A stretch of DNA of 52,000 nt from Prorocentrum cordatum (GCA_963575745.1 CAUYUJ010012202.1:64001-116000), one strand, 5' to 3'. Counted from the stretch's first letter, positions 30,881-40,943 are shown. The notes: generated by a model from the letters alone, not told the origin. Numbers and translations: made by a program.

Positions 30881-31541
30881 AAACAAGTTGCCCTGCGGGT
30901 ACTGGCAGCTGCTGTGCATGAGCACGCCACGGATCGTTGGCGCACAGCGTGTCGGAGGGCGTGATGCCACTCGAAGTAATACCTGTCACATCCGCGTTCT
31001 GAGCCTGTATCCATGATCCATCAGATCCATCTGCAGGTGTCCCCGCTTGATACATGTCCTGCATCATGAACATCGTTGAGAACTCGACTTCCTGAATGGG
31101 AGCCGGCTCAGGACACTTCAAATTGCAGGGGGTCTTTGGGATGAACCAATCTCTCAAAGATGATGCGTCATTCCGACATCCGTACATCTGTTCGATAGAA
31201 AGATTACCACCTTGACGCGGCTGATTGCTATCTCGCAGGTATAAAGGATTGACGCATATTTGTCCCACACGGTTGTGCCTGCAATATTGGTTGGGCAGAG
31301 TGCCTATTAGCTGAACGATATGGGTCGGAAGAAATATGCCGTCACGGCCTGCTGACATTATGATGTCATTTGCTGAGCGCCAAATCGGCACGTTGTCCCG
31401 ACGCAGGTTCTTCAAGCTAACCATGGCCAACACCTCGGAATCAACGCGCAGACCAGATTTGATTCTATTATCACCTGGAAGGAATGGGGAATCATGTGCA
31501 AACTGTCTGCCCTCTTCTTGCTGGCGTCGTCGGCGCGGCAT
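30879..31541 (-). pseudogene. Polyprotein segment of unknown function, upstream part
   Basis: A 220-codon frame starting MPRRRRQQEEGRQFAHD with balanced, folded-domain-like composition: SGLRVDSEVLAMVSLKNLRR, FLPTHIVQLIGTLPNQYCRH, NRVGQICVNPLYLRDSN, LRDWFIPKTPCNLKCPEP. Conserved-looking Cys/His residues (YCRH, C ... C) suggest a structured unit. It ends PVPAGQLV, a mutated hairpin motif followed by a stop. I do not recognise the family. Neighbouring frames on both sides read in the same direction and appear to be the same polyprotein. Confidence 0.5.
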
Positions 31542-32140
31542 GACAGTCCGACGCTAAATATGTTAGGGATCTTTTCGCACTGGGTTCCATGAGTGAAATA
31601 ACAAGGTGCACCTGGAACGGACGAATCCGTAATTCTCATATACAATGATTCAGGGCACCTTATCCCAGGGCTGCTACGTCCATTACTTGGACGGATGAAG
31701 TACGTGTCGTGCGACTCGCAGGCGTGCTTGCATTTCTTGAGTTGCAGCCTGTTCTTCTGCATTCAAGTGTGATCAAACATGCCAATCAGGTCCAGCGCAG
31801 CTAAAGCCTGGTACGCCCACTGTTGATTATTGAGTTTCTGGCGCACAGTCTCCAGGCGCTTGTGATGATAATTCTCATACCCTTCAGCTGGCCAATCGTT
31901 TAGCAACTGCGACAGCTCAGCCCATCCATCGTGCTCATCGTAGGATGGTACTTCCCGCAGGAATCTGTCAGAAAGCCGACGTTTATGAAAAGGTTTGTGA
32001 CGAAGGGCAGTCGCAAGCCACTCTGAACTCTGACGCTGTTTATCACAGCTGAACCTTGGCGTTCTGATATTTTCTGCTTCAAAGATCCCAGTCAGATATT
32101 CCCTGTCAGAATCGTGCGTGAGTGCCGGGCGTTTCCCTCC
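31412..32140 (-). pseudogene. Polyprotein segment with in-frame TGA
   Basis: From the codon after TGA 32141-32143 a frame without an ATG start stays open for 125 codons (includes RHKPFHKRRLSDRFLREV, DEHDGWAELSQLLNDWPAEG, QQWAYQALAALDLIGMF). It meets a TGA at 31763-31765 and continues in the same frame from MQKNRLQLKKCKH for another 116 codons (CESHDTYFIRPSNGRSSPG, APCYFTHGTQCEKIPNIFSV). Composition on both sides of the TGA is coding-like. Function is unknown. The single stop may be decay or recoding. Confidence 0.5.
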
Positions 32141-32450
32141 TCATTTCCTGGGCCCCTCCTCACCATCTGGTGGCGCAACGTTGCTCATCGCCTTCATGGT
32201 GGACTTCTTCCCCCTGGACGTCGACCTGTTCGCGTTCGTCCTCGCGCGGCACTTGGGGATGGTGTTTTCGACGCGCCGTCGACGGCAGCGCCGCGCCGCT
32301 CACCCTCCGGGATTTCGCCTCCGGCTCCTGTCCAAGGCGTTCCTTTTCCTGTGCAAGCTCCTCAGCACCGCCTGCGCCCCGCGCCCCCCGGCCGCCTGAG
32401 GCCCCGCCCGCCTGTGCTCTGTCTCCCCAATTAGTGCTTTGCGCGGCCCG
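32141..32450. other. GC-rich stretch with shadow frames
   Basis: Frames on both strands are rich in Arg/Ala/Gly or Leu/Pro. This GC-rich segment contrasts with the A/T-richer flanks and may be a separate insertion or intron-like piece inside the Gag region. No boundaries or repeats were identified. Confidence 0.3.
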
Positions 32451-32451
32451 C

Positions 32452-33147
32452 CTAGCTCTTAGACGGAAGAGGCTCGCTCTCGACCCGCAGACCAAAAATG
32501 TGCGCCGGGCGTTTGCGCAGAATGTTGCGCACTGTCTGGCGCGCATGCGCGCCCTGGCCATGATGAACGGCGGTGTCCACGAGGTCGCACTGCACCACCA
32601 TATCGGTCAGACTGGTCATCAATATGGGGATGATCTGCTGGGTTGATCTTCGCACGATTGGACGCGCGTAACTTGTCCCAGAACTCTCGACATTCCACTG
32701 GCATCTTCAAAGTGAGGGCAGGTTGCCCTGCAGAACTCCGAGCAGGTTGCCCCTCGGAGCTCTGGGCAGGTTGCCCGCTGGACGCTGAGCTGCCACAGAT
32801 GCGGCAGGTGCCGGCGCGTTCGCCGCCGATGTGGCAGCGCCAGCAGTTCCCTTGGGCGTCCGAGGAGTTTCCGTCGGGGTACTGCTGTCGAAGTCCTGGC
32901 GTTTCTTCTTCTTGATGTTGTAGGATTCGACTGTCTTATCTTTGGGAGCCATTCCTGGTGCCTTTGATGAGGTTGCCAGTAGCTTTTCGGTACCGCGCCT
33001 TGTTGAGGAAGCATCACTTGTTCGTCCTTCCAGCGTGGGCACCCAGCCCGCCCTGCGCGTCCGACCTGGTGTAGGGCCGCGACGTGGCGCAGGCTCCTTT
33101 GGAGCGAGGGTACTGGTGCCTTGAAATGCAGCTGCAGCGGCAGCCAC
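32452..33147 (-). pseudogene. Gag-region segment with three clustered hairpin motifs
   Basis: Reading three frames in turn: 33147-32800 has NIKKKKRQDFDSSTPTETPR and an Ala/Pro-rich stretch. 32780-32650 carries three successive (S/A/E)GQPA motifs, then MPVECREFWDKLRASNRAK. 32655-32452 has IIPILMTSLTDMVVQCDLVD and QTVRNILRKRPAHIFGLRVE. The last piece looks like a helical domain. No family recognised. Two frameshifts are needed. Confidence 0.45.
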
Positions 33148-33878
33148 TGCTGGTCCTCTGGATCGACGTCGGTCAGCAGGTTGCCCCGCAGATCGCTGAT
33201 GTTTACTGTCTCCAGGGTTAAGATAATCTGGGCTCTTCCCTTCTCCCTTTTAGGTCTGAACTGGTCGGGGCCAAGCGATGGACTTGATGAACCCGAAGAT
33301 TAAGGAATATCGATAGGCGCCTCTGGCTTCGGCTTAGAAGCTGCCTTAGCCGTGGCCCCTGCCGGCGCCCCTGGCCCATATCGCACGGGACCTCGGTCAG
33401 GGTTCAAATCGCGACCATCTGGCGTTATGACTCACTAGTGGTCTTGTATTTTCCTGAGCGAGAAGGCGCATGGTGGCGCTGCGTCTTTCTACTATGCTTG
33501 TCCTTATCCAGCCTGCACCTTCAGCGCGGTAAACAATCCGCCTCTCAGGGGAGAGATCCATCGTCTCAGTAACAATTTACCTGGGATCAATCGGAACGTT
33601 CGTCTGACACGTGGCGTCCGCAATACCTGAATCGTCCGACGCGTGCCCTTCAGGGGCCGCGTCGGCGGGGTCAACTTCTTCGGCCATCTCATCATCTTCA
33701 TCTTCATCAGCTTCTTGTTGGCCATCTTCTTCTGAATTGTGATCATAATGTTCCCCTGCGCGCCAATCGCGACTGAACGGCGCCAGGTAGTGAAGAGGTG
33801 ACAAGTTATTCCATGAAGTTTGTTCGGGCAATGTCATCAGCTGTGGCGTGGTCGTAGTCGTTATCCGTCAACTGCTCC
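33148..33878 (-). other. Gag-region DNA with short open frames only
   Basis: Minus frames 33837-33577 (HYDHNSEEDGQQEADEDEDD) and 33746-33504 are short. The acidic stretch may be a genuine linker. Hairpin motifs lie at 33176 and (degenerate) 33361. No domain recognised. Confidence 0.35.
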
Positions 33879-34463
33879 TCACATGGCGTTGCATAAGGAT
33901 CGGTACAACAACCCCGACCATCGCCATGAGACCAAACCCACGGTGCCCTTTTTAAAGTTCGGGCTTCCTGATGGGCGTCTCACGGGGCAGCCGAGCACGC
34001 GGTCGGCATGGTGGTAGCATGAGCAAGAAACACCTCGGTAGAGCTTCCGTTCCTCGATGATAGCTCTCTCGAGGTCGCGCTTGACAATATGTTCTTGTGT
34101 TTTACCAGGTCCGGCCCTTGTCGAGCGAATGATCTTGCCGCCCTCACCTCGTGTCATATTGAAGAGAATACCCGTGGCGGATCCGATGCTCAGTCCAACC
34201 CTGATCCAACCAGCATTGCATCTTATCTGGGGGCATGCGCTGACGAGCCAATCCAGCTTCCGTGCAGGCAACAGGGCGCTGCATTCCACCCTCTGGACAT
34301 TCTTCTCGCGGTTGGTCTTCTTGAGGCGGGTGCCCCCGCGGGCTCCCCCTCCTCGGGGGAGTGTCAGGTCGATTAGCCTGCCATGGCGGGGCCTTTGGAG
34401 TTCCCGCATCAGGAGGATGAGGGCGCTGATGACCGCTTGAGCGAGCGCCACTGGAGCGGGCAC
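33879..34463 (-). pseudogene. Polyprotein segment with one hydrophobic helix
   Basis: A 194-codon frame beginning MPAPVALAQAVISALILLMRE, a plausible membrane or buried helix. Then come a basic stretch (TRLKKTNREKN) and a mixed region (RKLDWLVSACPQIRCNAGWI, KRDLERAIIEERKLYRG). Unrecognised. It is collinear with the flanking polyprotein segments. Confidence 0.35.
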
Positions 34464-34563
34464 GCGTGCGATCAGGTGAGCGACTGGGGATCCGACCGCG
34501 ACGTATCACGCGGTCGCTATCGTCCCATTGTTCGTCCTCGTCGTCGTCGCGATACTTCCCCCT

Positions 34564-35064
34564 TCAGGAGTGGCGGCTTGCCGATCGCTTCTGGCGGCTC
34601 ATGGACCGATCTGAAGCAACAAAAATTGACTGACAGTCTTCATTCTGGCCAAGATCATGTTGAATGCGCTGAGATAGATCACCAGCGTCTCGCGGGTTCC
34701 CCCGCAGAGGATCATCATCACCTAATTCCATACCTGTCGGACTTCCAATCACCCGAGGATAGAGTATCGACTGCATTTCCTCGTCCGTTGCAGGAATGGT
34801 AACTTCTGAATCCGCGGGTGCCCCCGCCGCGTCAGCATCTCCTTCGGCGGGCGCGTGGAAGTTCTCGACAAATTCAATATCTGCAGGTTGCCCCGCGATG
34901 GGTATGCCCAGCCATTCTGCCAAATCGATGTCGTCGTGGCCAGTGAACACCTCTTCGAACAGCTCGCAGGCGCAATTCTCGAGGGCCATACTGGCGCTGA
35001 GATATCTGGCAGCCATGAAGTTAACATCTGGGGCTGAGCTATCGGCAAGGTCAGCTAAAAGCAA
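34564..35064 (-). pseudogene. Acidic Gag-region segment
   Basis: A 166-codon frame: ALENCACELFEEVFTGHDDI, DLAEWLGIPIAGQPADIEFV, EGDADAAGAPADSEVTIPAT. Two Ala-Gly-(Gln/Ala)-Pro-Ala motifs interrupt an otherwise acidic sequence. It follows the CCHC segment with a 14-bp overlap, suggesting one shifted reading frame. Confidence 0.5.
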
Positions 35065-35749
35065 CTAAAAGCAACCCCCAAACAACATACTGCATGTCGG
35101 AATCTGTTTGGACCAAATGTATTGACGGACCCGTGCCTCTCCCATCACCTTGAGAGCATTCGCGTCGGAAGTGCTGTGAACTATTGCATATATCGCACTT
35201 CATAGTCTTGCCGTTGGCATCCTTTGGGTTTCCCCGTCGCCCTTTGCCTGTGCCTGATGTATGCCTGCGGTTTCTGCCAGCACCTAAGAACATTTCTTCG
35301 TGCTGAGGTCCAGTAAGAGATGCTACGAACGATAGTCTGCCTCTACCATGCAATCGCCGACGCTGACCTTTACCTTTATTTCGACCTTTGCCTTTTCCCT
35401 TAAGTGATCGTCGTGCGATACGCCTTGCCTTTCGGGCTGGTTTCTTCATGAATCTCCGCCAGCGGCGCTTGTGCTTGTGACAGCCTAAAAATGACAATTG
35501 CGCTTGTTGCTCTTCAGTAAGGTACGTAGGCATATCAAGGCAATCAAAGACTGTATCTTCGCCATCTGGAGACGCATCGGTATCAGTACCGGAGTCGAAG
35601 TCGGACTCGGCGGGTTGCCCCGCTGAGCCCATTAGGGCCATGGCTTGCATGGGGTAGGCCGCGTCGGGCGGCCCCCGAAGCCTAGCCCAGGAGTCTTGCG
35701 ACCCCGAGGCCCAACAGTGTAGCGGTCTCAGTTGACTATGGATCATCAT
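35051..35749 (-). pseudogene. Gag nucleocapsid segment with CCHC zinc knuckle
   Basis: A 232-codon frame. Residues about 115-150 are strongly basic (RRWRRFMKKPARKARRIARR, GKGKGRNKGKGQRRR), and KCDICNSSQHFRREC near residue 196 is a CX2CX4HX4C zinc knuckle as in retroelement nucleocapsids. Basic patch plus knuckle indicates RNA packaging. A hairpin motif is read as SAGQPAESD near residue 43. It follows the main Gag domain with a 14-bp overlap in another frame. Confidence 0.8.
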
Positions 35750-36791
35750 TCCAGACGTTGTTGGCAGGCTGCCCTACGTTAGCCTCCACGTGGAAGGTCT
35801 CGGTTGGGTGGCCACGACTGAAGATGCCACCAATATTGCCGGGGGTTATCTCAGCAATGTGAGCATGTGACCTCATACGATCAAGTAGAGCGTCATATTG
35901 TTGTTGGTCCCTCGGCATGTGGTGGTTTCGATGCTGCAGGAATTGTTGTGCACGCGATGTCCCCACTCCAAGAGCTCTGAAAATAATCGCCGTTAAGATT
36001 GGGAAGTTGGGGATGTTGAAGCCGGCTGTTTCAGCTTCATAGCGGGCTATATCAAACCGTGCTAACGTCTGGTCAATGCGTTCTCCCGCATGGAATCGGA
36101 AATCCACGAGAGCCGCGCCCGAGTTGAGTTGGCGCTCCTCTTCTAAGTTCTCGAACTTCGTGCTTGGGAGGAACATGATGTAGGTGGCGCCGTCAGTATG
36201 GCGGCCACCTATGTTGACGCCAAAAGTAATAACTGCTTCAGGGGCTCTCATGGCTATGGTCCGTGCGAGACCTCCCAAACCTCGCTGCGGAGCTGCAACC
36301 TGCTGGGAGGGCGCCACATTGCCTGTGGTCACGTTGATCCAGGCATGTACTTCGCGGACGAATTCGCGAAAAGGTACTTGACCGGCTGGGCCCCAATGAG
36401 GGCCGGTCGTTCTTGTGTCGTCTCCGCCACGCATATGTCCTACCGCGCGCCCGATAGCGACCCATGTGAGCCCAAAGATGGCAACGCCAATCCAATGGCC
36501 TCGCATGTCGTAATCGGGCGTAGTCGGTTGAGACTTCCGGTGGGCAGTCGTAAGTCTGCGTGGGGTTGGAGGCGGTAGAATTTCATCTCGCACGCTTCCA
36601 TGCATTATGACTCCGAAGAAATTTCCAAATGGAGTAGGTGGGTGGGCTTCAGGAATGTAGAAGCGCAGGGATGTATAATATAAGTAAGAGACCTCCGCTT
36701 GGGCAGAGGCATCGGTGCAGCTGTCCTTGCGGTACTGCGTATCTATATGCATTCCTCCGCGCAAACCCACTGCACCCTGATGTTCCACCAT
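35736..36791 (-). pseudogene. Gag capsid-like ORF of the copia-like element
   Basis: A 351-codon frame from ATG 36791, 65 bp after the primer binding site. Residues 135-175 (VPFREFVREVHAWINVTTGN, QRGLGGLARTIAMRAPEAVI) and 210-330 (FENLEEERQLNSGAALVDFR, ERIDQTLARFDIARYEAETA, QQYDALLDRMRSHAHIAEI) resemble the capsid region of copia Gag, which makes the particle shell. GHWIGVAIFGLTWVAIGRAVG near residue 98 is hydrophobic enough to span a membrane. The frame is also open upstream of the ATG with another hydrophobic stretch (WWLALALLLTIHGTIWW). Confidence 0.8.
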
Positions 36792-36855
36792 GTCCGTAGT
36801 CCACCAGATAGTGCCGTGGATGGTGAGGAGTAGAGCAAGAGCTAACCACCATAGG

Positions 36856-36870
36856 CCAGCTCCGCTACCA
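36856..36870 (-). promoter_or_regulatory. Primer binding site, initiator tRNA-Met type
   Basis: Minus-strand TGGTAGCGGAGCTGG abuts the inner end of the 5' LTR. TGGTA at the LTR edge is complementary to the ACCA end of a tRNA. TGGTAGC is the start of known Ty1-type sites that use initiator tRNA-Met. The exact dinoflagellate tRNA is not available here. Confidence 0.75.
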
Positions 36871-37134
36871 AGTTTGAAGGGGGCTGGGGGGGCCCAGCCA
36901 GCAGCTTCGCCTTAGGCGAAGCCAAGCTCCAGCTCTGTTGTACCGTAGTAGCGATAGTCCAATTGGAGAGGATGTGCCATCTTAAGCAATAGGAATATCC
37001 TCGTGGTCTCGATAGCGATTGCGCGCCTCGCAATGAGGCACAGTCATATTTGGGCGGCCAGCCGCTCGGGCCGACGCGGCCGCAGGCGCGCGCTCGCTCT
37101 TCCACCCCTTGCGTCCCTCAGCTCGATTTAAAGT
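36871..37134 (-). repeat. 5' LTR of the copia-like element
   Basis: 264 bp, aligned with 18316-18576. It contains a perfect hairpin (CTTCGCC TTA GGCGAAG) and GCCTCGCAATGAGGC. Differences from the other LTR are scattered substitutions plus a few single-base indels, roughly 10-12% by eye. It lacks the canonical TG...CA termini. On the minus strand it begins ACTTTAAATCG and ends TTCAAACT, weak inverted ends. Confidence 0.85.
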
Positions 37135-37139
37135 CCCAG
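37135..37139. other. Target-site duplication, right copy
   Basis: CCCAG next to the 5' LTR, identical to 18311-18315. Confidence 0.6.
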
Positions 37140-37515
37140 AGGGCCCAATAAGTTCCCCAGTTCGTCCTGGAATGCCCAAAGAGGACCTCAAGGCGGCCTG
37201 GGGAGGTCCCCAAAAAACCCCCTAAGAGGCGCATGCCCCCCCGCACGTGCGGCCCCAGGAGGCCCCCAAGAGGCCTCCGCGGCGCCCGCCACGCCCGCGC
37301 TTCGCTCGCTCCGCGCGCGCGCGCAGCAAAGCGAGCGGAATCCCCAAGAGGCCCCTCGGACATCACGCGAGCTTCCGAGAGGCGGTTCTCAGGAGCGGCC
37401 CGACACGCCCGACAGAGGTTTCCCGGGGAAGGGGGAGGCGGTGGCAGGCCAGCCCTGGGGAAGGGGGAGGCGGCGGCCAACCCCGCGCGCGTCGCGCGCG
37501 CGCGGGCGCGCGAGG
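37140..37515. other. No gene; GC-rich flank
   Basis: C/A-rich phrases (CCCAAAGAGGACC, GGTCCCCAAAAAAC) resemble the dispersed-repeat DNA on the other side of the LTR element, consistent with insertion into such a repeat. The rest is GC-rich without features. Confidence 0.4.
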
Positions 37516-37860
<345 letters not shown>

Positions 37861-38998
37861 GTCGTCGTCGTTCGACGTCGTCAGCCGAAACTTCTTTGGA
37901 CGCTTCTGGCGGCTCTCGTCGCCACGGCGAGAAGCAGCTCGAAAAACTGGCCGGGATGGGCCCCCGGAGGGATCTGGAGACCGAGGTTGAGCGGATTTTT
38001 GTCGTCGTCGGTCGTCGTCGCCGCCGCCGTCGCCGAAAGCCGTCGAGGGCCGCCGAAAGCCGCCGAGGGCCGCCGATGGCCGCCAAGGGCCACCGAAAGC
38101 CAACGAGGACCGCTGAAGGCCGCCGAGGCAGAGGAGGAGGAGGGGGAGACCTGGGGGGAGGAGGAGGAGGCAAGGAGGAGGAGGAGGAGGTGGTAGTAGG
38201 ACGCGAAAAGAAGAAGGAAGGGGAGGAGGACAGAAGGAGAAGCGCAGGAGGTGGACGAGGAGGACGACGAGCCGAAAAAAGGACCAGCAGCAGGGGGCGG
38301 AGCTGGCAACTGGATCAAACACATCGGGAACCCACTTAGCAGAACAGAAGCCCACTTAGCAAGAACACGACTTTCACGTGATCTCCAAGGGATTTGAACA
38401 TACCCTTTACTGGCGCAGTTGCTGTTACCACCCAGAACTGATGCTCTTCTTGATAGTGTAACATGACGACTTTAAGATGGCCGGGTCGGCCGCCAACTTA
38501 CCGAAAGGATAGGACCTCATGCTAGGTCCTTCCGAAACCGCACCAAAGGGTCCACCTGCTCCAACATGTGGGTACTTGGGCTGCGAACGCAGACTCTCGG
38601 ACAGATGGATTCGCTGGCAAGGCGAAGACCCTGCAACGTTGGATCCTCGGCCTCCTAAGGCAAAGAAGAACGAGGACGCGGCAGCCGCGGACGCCGGTTT
38701 CCATGGCCCCGCCCCAGCGAAGGCCGCGGGCAAAGCCCCCCTCGGGACCAGACTGGAGTTCAGTAGTTCGGCGAGCCACAATGGATTGCGACGCGTGGGA
38801 AATTCTAAAACGCATTAAGAATCCTCAAGATGTTGGCCAGGACAGGATCTGCGCGGAGCTTCCGGGGGGTATGCCGGGTACGATGCACCCCCCGAACATA
38901 GCGACGTTCTCATTCTACAAGCCCGATGGCGACGATGTTCGCTGTTCGGGGGGGGACATGCGACCAGCTGCCCCGTGTCGACCGACCGTCTATTGGGC
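37861..38998. other. No convincing gene; GGA-rich then mixed DNA
   Basis: 38030-38120 has repeated GCCGAAAGCCGCCGAGG-type units of about 15 bp. 38125-38270 is GGA-rich. 38340-38900 is less biased and gives 97- to 118-codon frames on both strands without a domain. It may be a decayed gene I cannot identify. Confidence 0.35.
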
Positions 38999-39540
38999 CC
39001 TCCTGGGTGGCCTCTTGAAGTGGAAGGCTCCAATTGTCGGTTCGGGCTCCCCCATATTGGGCCTCTCTTGTGGCCGTGTTGGGGCCCTCTTGGGTCGTCT
39101 TGGGCGGCTCGCAGGCCGTCTTGGGGCCCTCGTGGCCGTGTTGGGGTTATCCCGGGGGCTTCTCGGGCTGTTTCGGGGCGGTCTTGGTGGCCCCGCGAGC
39201 CGGCGTGGAGATTGGGAAAGCCGACAAGGCGAGAAGGGCGAAGTCCTTAAAAAGACACATAGAAAATCAACGAATTGGGGCTCTTGGGGCTCTGTTGGGG
39301 GTCCTCTTGGAGTCTTCTTGTGGCGTCTTGTGGGCCTCTTCTGGGTTTCTTCGGGGCTTCTTGGGGCAGAAAGCTCGAATGGTCGGTTCGGGCTTCCGTT
39401 CTGGAGTCCCTCGTGGGGCCGTTTTGGGGTCCTCCTGGGCGTGCTGGGCGCCTCCTGGGCCGTTTCGGTGCCCTCTTGGGTAGTCCTGGCGCCCCCTTGG
39501 GAGCTTCGCGGGCCCCCTTGGGTCGATTTCTTCCCTGACG
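38999..39540 (+). repeat. G/T-rich dispersed repeat, two adjoining copies
   Basis: Phrases such as GTCTTGGGGCCCTC recur. Two internal cores, CTCCAATTGTCGGTTCGGGC near 39027 and CTCGAATGGTCGGTTCGGGC near 39369, are about 340 bp apart and mark two tandem or adjacent copies. The same core appears near 48737 and 50390. Confidence 0.7.
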
Positions 39541-39543
39541 GAG

Positions 39544-39772
39544 ACGCATCAGCCTGGCGCGCACTTGTCTGGTCGATTGCCCGCGGGCGCGCGCGCAAGG
39601 CGGGCTGCAATAAACGATCGCCTCCGCGGTGAAGAGAAAGAAGCTGCATTGGCGGGGTTTCGCGCCAGAGACACAACCGCCTCGCGCGCACCTCTCTGGT
39701 CGATCGCCCAAGGATGTGCGCGCAAGGTGGAGCGACCAGCTCTTGGAGGCGAAGAGATGCATCAGATTCACT
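39544..39772. repeat. Imperfect direct duplication of about 110 bp
   Basis: 39544-39650 and 39664-39770 share GCGCGCACTTGTCTGGTCGA / GCGCGCACCTCTCTGGTCGA and nearby GCGCGCAAGG and GAAGAGA blocks, with scattered differences. Confidence 0.6.
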
Positions 39773-39904
39773 GGGCTAACCGCAGGCGGACGTCACCTGC
39801 AAACCAGCAGTGCAGCCTGGCGCGCCGCGGCGCGAACGGCGCACATATTACTTCCCGAGGCCAGCGGGGGCGCTCACCGCGCCGCGGCGTGCCGCGGCGG
39901 GGCG

Positions 39905-39985
39905 ATCGGGGGTCGAGGAGGAAGGAGGGAGAAACAAGGAGGAGGAGGAGGACGAGGAGGAGGAGAGGAGAGGAGAGGAACGCGG
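39905..39985. repeat. (GGA)n-rich purine tract
   Basis: About 80 bp of GGAGGA/GAGGAGG units. The surrounding 39773-40147 sequence shows no recognisable gene. Confidence 0.8.
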
Positions 39986-40147
39986 GGCGCTGTCTCTTCA
40001 AAACGAGGACCAAACACCACAGGATGGTTGGGAAAAAGAACTGCATCTAATTCGCTGCGCCGGCCTGACATGCCAAGGCTCACAAACTGAGGCGCCGAAC
40101 AATTCCATTGCTGAGCAATGGAAATTCAGGCCCGGAGGGTCGACGCT

Positions 40148-40795
40148 CTAAACAATAATTCCAACCGCTGCGAACAAAACATCTGGCCGGACCGCGAACG
40201 GATCTGCGCCGACATCAGTTTTCATGGTGACGTAGCCATGGCTATATAGCTTGTCCAGCAAGGCGTCTTTCTTCTCAATGTTTGGAAGACTTTCCCATCG
40301 AATCTGTTTGGGACTGAACTTGGTGAACTCTATCCCGGTCAGAATGCGTGCATCGTGCGATTCGGCATCCACCTGCGCAAAATCTGGTGGTTCTGGGGCA
40401 TTCCCGCGGCGCATGACATAGTCTGTTGTGCCACATGGAACCTCGAGCTCTTCCCATTGCCCTTCGCCCCACGTCTGCATTTTCTGCCCGTTTGATCGTT
40501 CCGGCTCCGAACTTCCATTTGAACTTTTCGTTGCCCTCCCAAAAAGCAGGGCTGGGCGCGGCAAATTTTAATGTGGAAGTATGACAAACATCTGTAACAG
40601 CAGTATTTATTATGCGAAGTGTGGCTGCTGATAGCAGCTCAACATATGCTTCCTTGAATTGTCAACGTTGGGCCGGTTGGCCTCTGCAATGACTCCTTGC
40701 CGCTGTTGCGCCTGATATGGGTTCATGCTTTTCAATAGCGGGAATACCTCGTCCAAAAATGATGCACCAAAAAAGCCCACCTGGAACGCAAACTT
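40148..40795 (-). pseudogene. FkbM-type methyltransferase retrogene, 3' part
   Basis: Reading down from 40795: KFAFQVGFFGASFLDEVF resembles SAM-binding motif I, and GVIAEANRPNVDNSRK the post-motif acidic loop. After a frameshift near 40655 comes YVELLSAATLRIINTAVTDV. After another near 40470 come WEELEVPCGTTDYVM, PDFAQVDAESHDARIL (FkbM D-V-E-G region, with the usual Gly here Ser), IRWESL and a C-terminus ending AAVGIIV at TAG 40148. FkbM enzymes are O-methyltransferases, usually on sugars. No intron is needed to read it, as in a retrocopy. Two frameshifts make it a pseudogene unless they are assembly errors. Continues at 48046. Confidence 0.7.
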
Positions 40796-40943
40796 GTCTG
40801 TTTGCACCCTTCTCATTTTAGCATCAGCGAATATGTCTCGTGAAACACGGCACGGCATCGCTCAGCAAAGGAAGTGCAGATGGCCGGGCCGTAGCGCATC
40901 ACCTGCAGGCTTCCGCCCCTTGGCGGATGAAAGAAATCTGAGC
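40796..40943 (-). repeat. Split direct repeat B2 (3' terminus of the YR element)
   Basis: 148 bp matching B1 (41045-41203), beginning GTCTGTTTGCACCC on the plus strand and ending AAATCTGAGC. It lacks 11 bp present in B1. It contains the small hairpin TCCGCCCCTTGGCGGA. Its outer edge is the element boundary. Confidence 0.92.

Larger units (their letters stand above)
24958..35777 (-). repeat. About 21 dispersed copies of a 14-bp hairpin motif
   Basis: Plus-strand form GC(A/G)GG-NNNN-CC(C/T)GC. Starts: 24958, 25072, 26327, 28531, 29288, 29345, 29402, 29906, 30092, 30709, 30883, 31033, 32718, 32742, 32766, 33176, 34326, 34814, 34883, 35610, 35764. In the minus coding sense they read Ala-Gly-(Gln/Ala/Thr)-Pro-Ala where the frame is clear. 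Arms pair perfectly in eight copies and by one G-U in seven more. A few (24958, 28531, 30883, 32742, 32766, 35764) are degenerate. All lie within the copia-like element. Confidence 0.8.
18311..37139 (-). mobile_element. Ty1/copia-like LTR retrotransposon, nested and decayed, with target duplications
   Basis: Two direct LTRs (18316-18576 and 36871-37134), a 5-bp duplication and a primer binding site define an 18.8-kb element transcribed leftwards. Domain order on the minus strand is Gag with CCHC knuckle, long Gag/linker region, RING-H2, aspartic protease, methyltransferase-like module with cysteine clusters, HHCC and DDE integrase, RT, RNase H. Integrase before RT is the copia order. By eye the LTRs are about 88-90% identical, so insertion is old. 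Stops and frameshifts occur throughout and the RT active site is damaged. About 2.3 kb at 21075-23395 is later repeat DNA, so the original was nearer 16 kb, large for this superfamily. Confidence 0.88.

Noticed and set aside
33398-33420. tRNA T-arm-like GGGTTCAAATCGC
   Set aside because: No acceptor stem, D-arm or anticodon arm could be folded around it.
40594-40660. Intron in the FkbM retrogene explaining the frame change
   Set aside because: Translation continues sensibly through the stretch in a shifted frame (LLSAATLRIINTAVTDV), so a one-base indel explains it better than an intron.
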